Below, piece by piece: positions 6,591 through 13,974 of a DNA stretch of 22,411 nt (position 1 is its first letter; the number at the start of each line of letters is the position of its first letter). The notes under the pieces are model-generated. The model saw nothing but the letters and a program-made list of their open reading frames with translations. It searched no databases and was not told the DNA's origin. The position numbers were made by a program, and so were the translations under genes. Source of the DNA: Minisyncoccota bacterium (GTDB lineage Bacteria > Patescibacteriota > Minisyncoccia > Phycocordibacterales > UBA9973); contig JAGOOL010000005.1 of NCBI GenBank assembly GCA_017992485.1, positions 1 through 22,411 on the forward strand. The letters are read 5' to 3'.

Positions 6591-7655
6591 TTACATCATT
6601 CTCTCTAGGCTCTTTGGATTAAGTGAATGCAAGTACGCATCTTCAACGGTAATCTCACCACGTTGCACGAGCTCAATAAGTGAACGGTTCATATCGATCA
6701 TCCCCTGCTCATACCCAGTTTCGATAACAACATCGATTTCGTGCGTGCGCTTTTCGCGAATAAGGTTTGAGACAGCATTGTTATTGATCAAGAGTTCGTA
6801 CGCTGGAATAAGTCCTCCGGAAATACGAGGAATGAGACGCTGTGAGAAAATACCGAGCAATGAGTTCGAGAGCTGGACGCGAATCTGGCCTTGCTGCTCC
6901 GCTGGGAATGAATCGATAATACGATCGATCGTTTGCGCAGCATTGTTTGTGTGCAGCGTTGAAAGCACAAAGTGACCAGTTTCAGCAGCCGTGACTGCAG
7001 TTGAAATAGTTTCAGGCTCACGCATTTCGCCAACCATGATGACGTTTACGTCTTCACGGAAAGCTGAACGGAGCGCCGAGTGGAAGTCTTTTGTATTGAT
7101 ACCGACAGCACGTTGATCGATGATCGAACGCTTAGCTTCGTAGACATATTCGATCGGGTCTTCGATCGTCACGATGTGTTCAGCGCGTTCTTCGTTGATG
7201 AGCGAAATCATAGCGGCCATCGTTGTTGACTTACCCTGCCCTACCGGACCAACGACGAGGAAAAATCCTTGCTTCTTGCGAGCGAGTGTACCGAGAATTG
7301 GTGGAAGGTTGAGTTCTTCAAGCGTTTTAACATGCGGGATCAGACGAAGCGCAATTGCATATCCGTGCTGTGCCATGTAGGCATTGCCGCGGAGACGATT
7401 TTCGCCACCTTTGTAACTGTATGAAAAGTCTAGCTCAAGCGTCGAGAGGAATTGCTGCATTTTGTTTTCATCGCTGAGCAACTGACCAAGTACACCAAGA
7501 ACATCTTCGTTCGTATACTCTTTGCGTGTCACCAAAAAAATAAGCTGCCCAGCAACGCGGATTGCAGGGTGACGTCCGGCACTGAGGTGGATATCGGATC
7601 CATTCTCGTGCAGCGCAGTTTGTATAAGTTCATTGAGTTCTTGTGCGTAATCCAT
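6591..7655 (-). CDS. pilT: Type IV pilus retraction ATPase PilT
   Basis: Hexameric cytoplasmic ATPase that depolymerises the pilus. From the ATG at 7655 it has 354 residues. An N-terminal PAS-like domain contains GSDIHLSAG (19-27). Walker A is GPVGQGKST (136-144), the Asp box IVTIEDPIEY (161-170), Walker B MVGEMRE (207-213) and the His box TGHFVLSTLHT (226-236). The PilT hallmark motif appears as AVSNLIRE (294-301), close to AIRNLIRE of model PilT proteins. A TTG four codons upstream would add MHHH; the ATG is preferred because it gives a normal PilT start. It begins 12 bases after the response regulator stop, suggesting co-transcription. No Shine-Dalgarno is present. In Walker A, T and S of GPTGSGKS are replaced by V and Q. 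Confidence 0.95.
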   Translation of the reverse strand: MDYAQELNELIQTALHENGSDIHLSAGRHPAIRVAGQLIFLVTRKEYTNEDVLGVLGQLLSDENKMQQFLSTLELDFSYSYKGGENRLRGNAYMAQHGYAIALRLIPHVKTLEELNLPPILGTLARKKQGFFLVVGPVGQGKSTTMAAMISLINEERAEHIVTIEDPIEYVYEAKRSIIDQRAVGINTKDFHSALRSAFREDVNVIMVGEMREPETISTAVTAAETGHFVLSTLHTNNAAQTIDRIIDSFPAEQQGQIRVQLSNSLLGIFSQRLIPRISGGLIPAYELLINNNAVSNLIREKRTHEIDVVIETGYEQGMIDMNRSLIELVQRGEITVEDAYLHSLNPKSLERMM

Positions 7656-7667
7656 ATGGTGATGCAA

Positions 7668-8063
7668 TTATTTTGAGCCAACTATTTTCATAACTTCAGT
7701 TACAACTTCTGATGGTGTCATACTTGCTTTAACAATGTATCCTGAGGCACCGAGCGATTCACCGAGTTTAATATCTGACTGCTGACCACGATTTGAAAGA
7801 ATGATCTTTACGGTCGTTGGAATAAGTTTTTCATCCTGCATCACTTTGAGGAGCTGGAAACCGTCCATAATCGGCATGAGCACGTCGAGAAGCATGATCT
7901 TTGGAACCAAACCGCCGCGAAGTATTTCAAGCGCTTTCTCAGGATTTGAAGCAGTCGTTACTTCAAAGTTCGATTGAGAAAATTTGAGCGCATACATATC
8001 GAGTAAAAAAGCATCGTCATCAACGATCAATATCTTGTGTTTCTCTGTTGCAGTTTCTGCCAT
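7668..8063 (-). CDS. Stand-alone response regulator (CheY-like receiver domain)
   Basis: A 131-residue single receiver domain with no output domain. The acidic triad D15-D16-D17 is in ILIVDDD, the phosphate-accepting Asp is D60 in LLDVLMP, the switch Ser/Thr is S90 in IILSN, and the conserved Lys is K112 in YIVKA. It is therefore probably phosphorylatable. No histidine kinase is in the window. It lies directly upstream of pilT (12 bases) and downstream of pilB, so a role in pilus motor or platform control, as with PilG/PilH or CheY-type proteins, is inferred from position. The ATG at 8063 is chosen over an upstream alternative at 8084, because TATAAT lies 9 bases before it and the upstream start would come before the transcription start. 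Confidence 0.88.
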   Translation of the reverse strand: MAETATEKHKILIVDDDAFLLDMYALKFSQSNFEVTTASNPEKALEILRGGLVPKIMLLDVLMPIMDGFQLLKVMQDEKLIPTTVKIILSNRGQQSDIKLGESLGASGYIVKASMTPSEVVTEVMKIVGSK

Positions 8064-8072
8064 AGTAATCTT

Positions 8073-8100
8073 ATTATAGTACACTCTACCCTCAAGTAAA
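8073..8100 (-). promoter_or_regulatory. Promoter of the response regulator-pilT unit
   Basis: TATAAT (8073-8078, minus) with a weak -35 TTTACT (8095-8100) and a 16-base spacer, 9 bases before the ATG at 8063. It lies in the 38-base gap after pilB, so this unit can be transcribed apart from the pilN-pilB genes. Confidence 0.55.
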
Positions 8101-8101
8101 C

Positions 8102-9826
8102 CTATTGTATGTTGAAATTGTAAACCTCTTGCAGCGGAACAATACCTTTTGCTGACTTGAGAATTGCATCTTCGCGCATGAGCATCATACCGTTCTTGCG
8201 TGCAGCAGTATAAATGTCGGCTTCGTTCGGACTCTTGAGAATGATCGCTTGCATTTCCTTATCAACTGCGAACATTTCAAAGACTGCAACACGACCGCGT
8301 GTTCCTGATGGACAATCTGATGTCGGCTGCGACTCGTAGAGCGACGCACCGAGGTTGAGACCCTTCTTGTATTCTTCTGGAAGATCAGCAAACTGCTTCT
8401 CGAGCATCTGTGAAAGCGCACCATCGATCGGCACTTCTTTCTTTGCACCTGGACAGATAACGCGAGTGAGACGCTGTGCGATCGAGAGAATGAGTGTCGG
8501 CGCGATCAAGTACGGATCGACTCCCATGTCGACGAGACGAGGCACAACACCGAGCGCATTGTTGGTGTGCAGCGTTGAAAGCACTAAGTGACCGGTAAGC
8601 GCCGCTTGAATAGCGAGCTCAGCTGTTTCTTTGTCACGAATTTCACCCACCATGATGATGTTCGGGTCCTGACGAAGCACAGAACGAAGACCGGTCGCGA
8701 ATGTATAGCCGATCTCAGGCATCACCTGTGACTGATTCACCTCCGGCATATGGTATTCCACCGGATCTTCAAGCGAAACCACGTTTTGCTTTTCGCGATC
8801 AAGTTCGTTGAGCATCGAGTAGAGGGTTGTTGTTTTACCGGAACCAGTCGGACCAGTAATGAGGATCAAACCGTATGGACGCTTGAGCGCATCACGAATC
8901 ATTTGTTTGTTGCTATCAGAGAGCTCAAGTTTATCGAGCGGCAAAACGCCACGCTCAGAGTCGAGAATACGCATCACAACTTTTTCACCATAGTAGGTCG
9001 GAAGCGTCGAAACACGGAAGTCGATTTTGCGACCGGAAACTTTTGCAGTAAATCCGCCGTCTTGCGGCTTACGCTTTTCGTCGAGACGAAGCTTAGCCAA
9101 GATCTTGATACGAGCGACGATTCCGGAGTACACATTGAGCGGCAAAACGAGTGATGTATGCAAAACGCCGTCGACGCGGAAACGAACTTTCACTTGCTCC
9201 CCTGTGTTTTCGATGTGGATGTCGGAAGCATTACCTTCAGTTGCGTGGTTGATGATAACGGCCACGATCTTGATGATCGGCGCATCTTCAATAATTTTTT
9301 CTTCTTGCTTATCATCTTTGCTTGTTTCAACTTCAACAGACGCTGTCGCATTTGCGATTTCAACATCGAGCTCAGAAAGTGCTTCATCAACTTCAGATGA
9401 AATACCCTGGAAGCTATTCATGACTGTGTCATAGTCGTCTTGGCTTATGAGAAAGACTTTATACGCGACATTCATTCGCACAGAGATAAACTGCAGCGCA
9501 TCAGTTGCCTGAATGTTGTCAGGATCGAGCATACCGACTTCAAGAACACCGTCTTTGAAACCGATCGGCACCATGTGGTAGTGCTTTGCAGAATCTTCAG
9601 GAATGTATTTGAGAAAGTCGGGTGAAATTGCTTTCTTATCTACTTTTTTGAAAGGGATACCGTAGTAATCACTCTTGAGTCGAACGAGGTCGCCGGCCGA
9701 AAGACCAGCCTCGACGAGAGCAGCATCGGTATTGCCCTCAAATCGTTCTTGCGCCAAACGCGAAATAGAAGAGATTTGCTCTTCTTTGATGATACCGTTT
9801 TGGGCTAGATGCTCGAGGAAGCTCAT
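8102..9826 (-). CDS. pilB: Type IV pilus extension ATPase PilB
   Basis: GspE/PilB-type hexameric ATPase that powers pilus assembly. It has 574 residues. An N-terminal MshEN-like domain (about 1-140) precedes an acidic linker, then the N2 domain with NASDIHIENTG (199-209) and RFRVDG (215-220). Walker A is GPTGSGKT (325-332), the Asp box VVSLEDPVEY (349-358), Walker B IIMVGEIRD (390-398) and the His box TGHLVLSTLHT (411-421). The usual tetracysteine zinc site is degenerate: only C458 and C505 remain where two CxxC pairs are expected. It is the last gene of the pilN unit, starting 6 bases after the previous stop. PilT and PilB are thus in separate but adjacent units. Family and function are clear. 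Confidence 0.95.
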   Translation of the reverse strand: MSFLEHLAQNGIIKEEQISSISRLAQERFEGNTDAALVEAGLSAGDLVRLKSDYYGIPFKKVDKKAISPDFLKYIPEDSAKHYHMVPIGFKDGVLEVGMLDPDNIQATDALQFISVRMNVAYKVFLISQDDYDTVMNSFQGISSEVDEALSELDVEIANATASVEVETSKDDKQEEKIIEDAPIIKIVAVIINHATEGNASDIHIENTGEQVKVRFRVDGVLHTSLVLPLNVYSGIVARIKILAKLRLDEKRKPQDGGFTAKVSGRKIDFRVSTLPTYYGEKVVMRILDSERGVLPLDKLELSDSNKQMIRDALKRPYGLILITGPTGSGKTTTLYSMLNELDREKQNVVSLEDPVEYHMPEVNQSQVMPEIGYTFATGLRSVLRQDPNIIMVGEIRDKETAELAIQAALTGHLVLSTLHTNNALGVVPRLVDMGVDPYLIAPTLILSIAQRLTRVICPGAKKEVPIDGALSQMLEKQFADLPEEYKKGLNLGASLYESQPTSDCPSGTRGRVAVFEMFAVDKEMQAIILKSPNEADIYTAARKNGMMLMREDAILKSAKGIVPLQEVYNFNIQ

Positions 9827-9832
9827 ATGGAG

Positions 9833-10540
9833 CTACTCTGCCGTCTTAAATAATATGAGTTCGCCGTAGACTGTTCCGCCGTTTTGTTCGACCGCAGCTT
9901 TTACGTAGTATGTTGTTCTCGGGCTTAGTCCGGTAAGGGTTGCTGTGTATGTTGCTTCAGCACCTGTTTGCTTGGCAGTTTTATTAACGGTGTTTTGGTT
10001 AGTTCCCCATTCGAACCAGCGATTTGTTGAACCCACAATACTTGTTTCGGCATTGATTGTTGCAGAGCGCTGTCCGACGTTTTGCACTTCTTTAGTGCGA
10101 ACCTGGCTGATTGGTGTATTTGGATCTTGAGTATCAAAACCGTTTGCCCCGGTCGCGCTGCCAGTCTCAATCGGCATGCCTTCATCACTAGAAATAACAC
10201 CAACATCGACACCAATCGGTGCAAATGGATTCGGACGACCGATGTCAGTCGGCTCAGGGAGTTCTTGTGAAATATCCTTGAGTGCCAAAAATTCCGGTTT
10301 ATCAAAAATGTCAGTGTTGAGTTTGATATTGTCGAGATCATTGATTTGGCGAAGTACTGTTTGAATAGTTTCGTCGGTCGATGTATTCCCCTGCGGAATA
10401 GTGATAGCATTGTTCGTAACTTCGGATGTGAGCAGCGGCTCAGATTGGCCGTTAGCCTTATTTTCCATAGCAAAATATGCTCCGGTTGAGAGGACGCCAA
10501 CTGCGAGCACTATGATGATGATCTTAAATGAGCTTTGCAT
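9833..10540 (-). CDS. PilP-position membrane protein with C-terminal fibronectin-III-like domain
   Basis: A 235-residue protein with one N-terminal membrane segment (about 6-25) and the rest probably outside. Residues 50-100 are charged and helical. Next comes DIGRPNPFAPIG (99-110), a Pro-rich motif resembling the R-x-P-F box of PilP/GspC-type proteins, then a Ser/Gly/Thr linker. Residues 155-235 look like a fibronectin type III fold: W174-FEWG, a GLSPRTTYYVKA run (204-215), and a final strand. It starts one base after the pilO stop (TAA-T-ATG), in a PilN-PilO-X-PilB order, exactly where PilP lies in model operons. A role in bridging the PilNO ring to something outside is inferred. No lipobox cysteine is present, unlike true PilP. 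Not a recognised named family. Confidence 0.7.
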   Translation of the reverse strand: MQSSFKIIIIVLAVGVLSTGAYFAMENKANGQSEPLLTSEVTNNAITIPQGNTSTDETIQTVLRQINDLDNIKLNTDIFDKPEFLALKDISQELPEPTDIGRPNPFAPIGVDVGVISSDEGMPIETGSATGANGFDTQDPNTPISQVRTKEVQNVGQRSATINAETSIVGSTNRWFEWGTNQNTVNKTAKQTGAEATYTATLTGLSPRTTYYVKAAVEQNGGTVYGELILFKTAE

Positions 10541-10541
10541 A

Positions 10542-11168
10542 TTAGTTAACTGCTTTGAGCCAATAAATCTTTGCCTTCACTTCAAATTTGTAGACTTCTT
10601 TTGTGTCCTGCGCGTCAAATGTCACGGTCGTAATATCGATAATGCGAAGATTCTTTTCCATATCGCTCATGAGTTTTGTGAAGTTGGCGAATGTACCAGT
10701 GACTGTCATCGTAAGGCTAAAGCTATTATAGTCTTTTTTCGCTTCAAGTGCTGACTTGTTGTCACGAACAACAGGAGCATCGTCGGATGTTGCAGTAGCT
10801 GAAGTGTTTGTTGTCGTTTTTGCAGTCGCAGCAGCTTTGACTTGCTGATCAACGTCGAACTTAACCGCGTTCAAGATCATTCCATACTGTTTGGCTGTTC
10901 GGTCAACATCGATGATGAGCTTGATGTTGTCGAGGTTGTCCGGCATGAGCTTTTCGAGACGATCAACGAGTGTTGTGTCGAGCGCATTGTAGGTCGTTGC
11001 GAGCTTATCCTTTTTCTTGAGCGCTGCGTCGAGCTTTGTTTGAGCGTCTTTAAGTTTTGCAACTTCTGCTTTTACTTCTTTAGCTTCACCGTAGATCGGC
11101 TGTGTATAGAGGAAAAACGCACCGAGTGCGAGAGCGATCAATAACGTTGGAATGACTATTTTACCCAT
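10542..11168 (-). CDS. pilO: PilO-like pilus assembly protein
   Basis: A 208-residue bitopic membrane protein. A membrane helix (about 4-21) is followed by YTQPIYGE, then a coiled coil (about 28-62, rich in K, E and A) and a C-terminal ferredoxin-like domain (about 75-208) interrupted by a low-complexity Ala/Thr stretch near 105-125. This is the PilO/GspM plan. PilO dimerises with PilN in the alignment complex that links PilM to the outer parts of the machine. The ATG at 11168 is used because it follows the pilN stop by one base (TAG-T-ATG); a GTG seven codons upstream (11189) would force a 20-base overlap. The same stop-T-ATG junction occurs before the next gene. Sequence similarity to PilO is weak, so the call leans on topology and gene order. 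Confidence 0.85.
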   Translation of the reverse strand: MGKIVIPTLLIALALGAFFLYTQPIYGEAKEVKAEVAKLKDAQTKLDAALKKKDKLATTYNALDTTLVDRLEKLMPDNLDNIKLIIDVDRTAKQYGMILNAVKFDVDQQVKAAATAKTTTNTSATATSDDAPVVRDNKSALEAKKDYNSFSLTMTVTGTFANFTKLMSDMEKNLRIIDITTVTFDAQDTKEVYKFEVKAKIYWLKAVN

Positions 11169-11169
11169 A

Positions 11170-11805
11170 CTATTGTTGCGGTGTAGCACCGGTTAATCTG
11201 CTGATATACGTCGAATATGAAACCAAATCGCTGTCGACGGAGAATGTCAGGTCAAATGATACGCGGGCTTTGTCGTCGAGGTTGAGGTTCGAGAAGATCG
11301 GATTGATGAAATAGGTATTCTTTGTACTTCCCACTCCGGCAAGCACGTCTGATTGTGAAGCGATGGCAGCATAGTTAACAGCACGGCCTGACATTTTGAT
11401 ATTGACCGGAGCGGCAGTTGCTGTCGTCGCAGGAGAAAGTTCAAATTTATTGTACTGAATTGTTTTGAGGGAAAGCTGTTCGAGCTTTGTGAAAATCGGA
11501 GAAACGAGTGTGTGTTTAGCAAGCACTTCGTTTGCTGCGCGAATACGCTTGTCGAGTGTTGTGACCTCGTTGAGGAAGTCAGGATCGAAAGTTTTGGTCT
11601 TGGCGCCGATGTCGGCAGTGATTGCGTCGCGTTCTTTGATTGTGGTCATTCGATAAAAGTATGCGCCGCCGAGGAGTAAGATTGCAATAATGAAAATGAT
11701 TGTCGCAGCTAAGCTGAAAAAGTTAGCTCCACCACGCGAAACAGGCGCACGCGCTTCCGTGACCGGTTTCTTTGGAATAAAAGATGTTTGAAATTGCTGA
11801 TCCAT
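11170..11805 (-). CDS. pilN: PilN-like pilus assembly protein
   Basis: A 211-residue bitopic membrane protein. A short cytoplasmic tail with FIPKKP (9-14) precedes a membrane helix (about 29-51) with NFFSLAAT before it, then a coiled-coil-prone region and a C-terminal ferredoxin-like fold. In model systems the tail of PilN carries the INLLP motif that docks into PilM; here FIPKKP sits at the matching place, as I recall for many Parcubacteria. It is the first gene of a unit running pilN-pilO-X-pilB and is separated from pilM by a structured 96-bp element and its own promoter. No Shine-Dalgarno is seen. The PilN call rests on topology, tail motif and neighbours. Confidence 0.87.
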   Translation of the reverse strand: MDQQFQTSFIPKKPVTEARAPVSRGGANFFSLAATIIFIIAILLLGGAYFYRMTTIKERDAITADIGAKTKTFDPDFLNEVTTLDKRIRAANEVLAKHTLVSPIFTKLEQLSLKTIQYNKFELSPATTATAAPVNIKMSGRAVNYAAIASQSDVLAGVGSTKNTYFINPIFSNLNLDDKARVSFDLTFSVDSDLVSYSTYISRLTGATPQQ

Positions 11806-11822
11806 ACGTATGAGTTGTCGTT

Positions 11823-11831
11823 ATTATAGCA
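11823..11831 (-). promoter_or_regulatory. Consensus extended -10 promoter of the pilN unit
   Basis: TGC-TATAAT on the minus strand, a perfect extended -10, 17 bases before the pilN ATG. The leader would be about 10 bases and has no Shine-Dalgarno. It separates pilN expression from pilM. Confidence 0.7.
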
Positions 11832-11876
11832 TTTCCTTTATTTTTGTGAGGTTTTTTGAGCTGTGCATAACGGTTC

Positions 11877-11972
11877 GTTCTATATATTGCCTCGGGGTCG
11901 GGAATTTTTTGGTAAAAATTCCCTTCGCTTCGCGCCGTCGCGCTGCAGAAACCCCTCAGCAATATATAGAAC
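11877..11972. repeat. 96-bp structured element with 14-bp terminal inverted repeats
   Basis: The arms GTTCTATATATTGC (11877-11890) and GCAATATATAGAAC (11959-11972) are perfect inverted repeats. Inside is a second hairpin, GGGAATTTTT (11900-11909), loop TGGT, AAAAATTCCC (11914-11923), then a short GC-rich hairpin GCGC-CGTC-GCGC near 11931-11942. It begins 8 bases after the pilM stop and ends before the pilN promoter. It could act as a terminator, RNA processing site or small non-autonomous mobile repeat. It contains no credible coding sequence. The 11-base core GCAATATATAG recurs near 22301. Confidence 0.7.
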
Positions 11973-11980
11973 TCCCAAGA

Positions 11981-13099
11981 TTACTGAAGTTTTCGGAGTG
12001 CCAAACCAACAGCCACTGCAAATTCAGGACCTGTTTCAGCGAGGATATTTTCGAGGAAGGCTGGGGCTTCGACTTTTTGGAAAGCATTTCCGTAGGCAAC
12101 TTCCACTTGGAAGTGTTTTTCAGCTTCTTCGTAGAAGCCTTTGATGAGTGACCCACCTCCGACGAGAATAACTTTGCTCATCGCCTTGTTGTAGCGACGC
12201 TCGTACGCGAGGACGACACTTTTAATTTCGCTAAAGATAAAATCAAAAGATAGTTTAACGATTTCGCGGACGTTCTGTGTTGTCGTATCTCCCCCGCTGC
12301 CGCGCATATCAAACGTGCGTTTCATTTCTTCAGCTTTCGAAAAAGGAATCTGGAGCGATGTCGCCATATTGTTCGTGATATCTTGCGAGCCGCGCATAAC
12401 GACGTGGAACTGACGGACAACGCCGAAGTCGACGATTGAGAGTTTTACTTTTGATGCACCAAAGTCAACAATGAGCACCGTCCCCATTTCGTGGCCGAGA
12501 ATAGCGCGCATCGTACTAAAGATTTCAATTTCATAAAAACTAGTTTGAAGATTTGCAGTTTTGACAATCGCTTGGTATTTGGCGATTGTGTCGTTGTGAA
12601 TAGCGGCGATGAGCACTTCAGTTTTGTTTGCTGTCGGTGATTGCATAGCGAGCGTGTCATTCATCGGTTCTTCCTCACGCTTCGGAATAACAGACCAGTC
12701 GAGCGAGACTTCGGTAATTGGTACCGGAATGTATTTACGCGCTTCTGTTTGAACAATAGCAGCGATCTCCTTACTGCTTGGTGTCGCCGGAATTTCAATA
12801 ACAGAAACGAGAGACGCAGACGAAGGGATTGCGACACCGGAATTCATACTAGTAACAGAAGATTCGCGAATAAGGTCAGTAATTGCAGCGGCAATTTTAT
12901 CTTCGGGCAAGTTCGTGACGCGGCCGATGTCAGTTTCAGCATACGGACCAAGCGAAAGTGAGCCGTACGTTTCAAGCACAGCCTTGCCGGCCTTCTTTTT
13001 TATTTGAACGATTTTTACCGATGATGTGCCGATATCGACACCGATCACACTATCGTTGTTGGACGCTCCGCTAAAAAGTTTTGCAAAGGGATTGGACAT
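11981..13099 (-). CDS. pilM: Type IV pilus assembly ATPase-like protein PilM
   Basis: Actin-like cytoplasmic protein that binds the PilN tail and couples the motors to the membrane complex. The 372 residues match the family. Nucleotide-binding motifs are in order: VDIGTSSVKIVQI (21-33, phosphate 1), VDFGASKVKL (211-220, phosphate 2) and ILVGGGSLIKG (311-321, adenosine site). The central RKYIPVP (121-127) is a usual PilM motif. It is transcribed from a good promoter (TTGGCG-17-TATACT) and is followed by the inverted-repeat element, so it seems to form its own unit apart from pilN. It is divergent from comF across a 155-base gap. The ATG at 13099 lies 21 bases after the -10 box, with no Shine-Dalgarno. 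Confidence 0.95.
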   Translation of the reverse strand: MSNPFAKLFSGASNNDSVIGVDIGTSSVKIVQIKKKAGKAVLETYGSLSLGPYAETDIGRVTNLPEDKIAAAITDLIRESSVTSMNSGVAIPSSASLVSVIEIPATPSSKEIAAIVQTEARKYIPVPITEVSLDWSVIPKREEEPMNDTLAMQSPTANKTEVLIAAIHNDTIAKYQAIVKTANLQTSFYEIEIFSTMRAILGHEMGTVLIVDFGASKVKLSIVDFGVVRQFHVVMRGSQDITNNMATSLQIPFSKAEEMKRTFDMRGSGGDTTTQNVREIVKLSFDFIFSEIKSVVLAYERRYNKAMSKVILVGGGSLIKGFYEEAEKHFQVEVAYGNAFQKVEAPAFLENILAETGPEFAVAVGLALRKLQ

Positions 13100-13120
13100 A
13101 GAGTTTAATTTGTTCTCTAT

Positions 13121-13149
13121 AGTATAAGCGCAGAGCTATATATCGCCAA
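13121..13149 (-). promoter_or_regulatory. Promoter of pilM
   Basis: TTGGCG (13144-13149), a 17-base spacer and TATACT (13121-13126) on the minus strand. This is one of the few promoters here with both boxes well placed; the leader would be about 14 bases. The rest of the pilM-comF gap (13150-13242) is AT-rich with no clear structure. Confidence 0.7.
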
Positions 13150-13242
13150 GTTTATTTTTGATTTTATTGATAGTTTACGTGGTTTTTAATTGAATTGAGA
13201 CTTTTTTTATTTAAAATTGGTTTTTTGTTCATGTCAGATAGA

Positions 13243-13248
13243 TACAAT
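13243..13248 (+). promoter_or_regulatory. -10 box of comF
   Basis: TACAAT followed by 6 bases (CTGGGC) and the ATG at 13255. No -35 is seen in the T-rich sequence upstream. The spacing points to a leaderless mRNA and supports the start chosen. Confidence 0.45.
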
Positions 13249-13254
13249 CTGGGC

Positions 13255-13905
13255 ATGATATCAAACATTCTTGAAGTATTGTTCCCGAGTAACTGTCGTG
13301 CGTGTGGCAAACAAGGTACATATATATGTATATCGTGTCTGTCCGAGTGTAAATTGCCGCGGGCCTTTGATGATGCCGAAGATGCAGCCTGGATGACTTC
13401 CCTGTTCTCGTACAAAGACCCGACGATCAAGGAAGCCATGTGGGATATTAAATTCCACGGGCGTTTTGCTGCGGCTGGCATTTTTGGACCGCTCTTGGCG
13501 CGAGCGGCTGAGAAAAAGTTGCCAATAGAATTAAAAGACGGCGCTATCTTGCTTGTCCCTATTCCGCCATCAAAGTCGGGCAAGAAAAAGCGCGGCTACA
13601 ACCAAACGCTCATGCTCGCTAAGGCACTCCGCCGCAATACAACACTTTCAACACAGATTAGGACAAACATTTTGAAAAAGATTCGGCAAACCGAGAAGCA
13701 GGCCATGCTGAGTGATCGAACTATGCGTTTGCAAAATATGGAAGGAGCTTTCGGAGTGGACGACGGCTCGACAGCAGACGTACGAGGTAGAGTCATGCTC
13801 CTTGTCGATGACATCACGACGACAGGTGCAACACTCAAGGAAGCTCGACGTGCCTTACTCGAAGCCGGAGCGAGAGCTGTTTTTGCTATTACTATTGCGC
13901 ACTAA
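13255..13905 (+). CDS. comF: ComF-family phosphoribosyltransferase-like protein
   Basis: A 216-residue protein of the ComF/GntX family, needed in several bacteria for natural transformation after DNA has entered the cell. The N-terminal zinc finger has C14/C17 and C26/C29 after the typical LFPSNC start. The phosphoribosyltransferase domain shows VPIPPS, KRGYNQ and the PRPP-binding loop DDITTTGAT (185-193). Longer starts at 13195 (TTG) and 13231 (ATG) exist, but 13255 gives the usual ComF N-terminus and follows a -10 box by 6 bases. It is divergent from pilM, so competence and pilus genes are neighbours, which suggests the pilus may serve DNA uptake. No terminator is recognisable in the 69 bases after it. 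Confidence 0.9.
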   Translation: MISNILEVLFPSNCRACGKQGTYICISCLSECKLPRAFDDAEDAAWMTSLFSYKDPTIKEAMWDIKFHGRFAAAGIFGPLLARAAEKKLPIELKDGAILLVPIPPSKSGKKKRGYNQTLMLAKALRRNTTLSTQIRTNILKKIRQTEKQAMLSDRTMRLQNMEGAFGVDDGSTADVRGRVMLLVDDITTTGATLKEARRALLEAGARAVFAITIAH

Positions 13906-13940
13906 TAACCCCAACATACTTGACCCAACGACAGAGCTTC

Positions 13941-13968
13941 TTGCATTAACTTTTTTTAGACGTACTAT
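13941..13968 (+). promoter_or_regulatory. Possible promoter of the serine hydrolase gene
   Basis: TTGCAT (13941-13946), a 16-base T-rich spacer and TACTAT (13963-13968), then 6 bases and the ATG at 13975. Both boxes are imperfect, but the -10 to ATG spacing matches other units here. Confidence 0.4.
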
Positions 13969-13974
13969 GGACTC

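Noticed and set aside
8750..9434. Plus-strand frames opposite pilB
   Set aside because: They are shadows of the strongly conserved pilB coding sequence and show no family motifs.
11169..11189. GTG start of pilO overlapping pilN
   Set aside because: The ATG at 11168 makes a stop-T-ATG junction like that of the next gene and a normal short tail before the membrane helix.
11723..11962. 79-residue minus-strand frame covering the pilM-pilN gap
   Set aside because: It runs through the structured repeat and the pilN promoter into pilN in another frame; no protein-like features.
11877..11972. Integron attC-like recombination site
   Set aside because: The end arms do not have the RYYYAAC...GTTRRRY order and no integrase or cassette array is present.
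13195..13254. Longer comF starts (TTG 13195, ATG 13231)
   Set aside because: The extra residues are low complexity, and the -10 box at 13243 would lie inside the coding region. The ATG at 13255 gives the standard ComF N-terminus.
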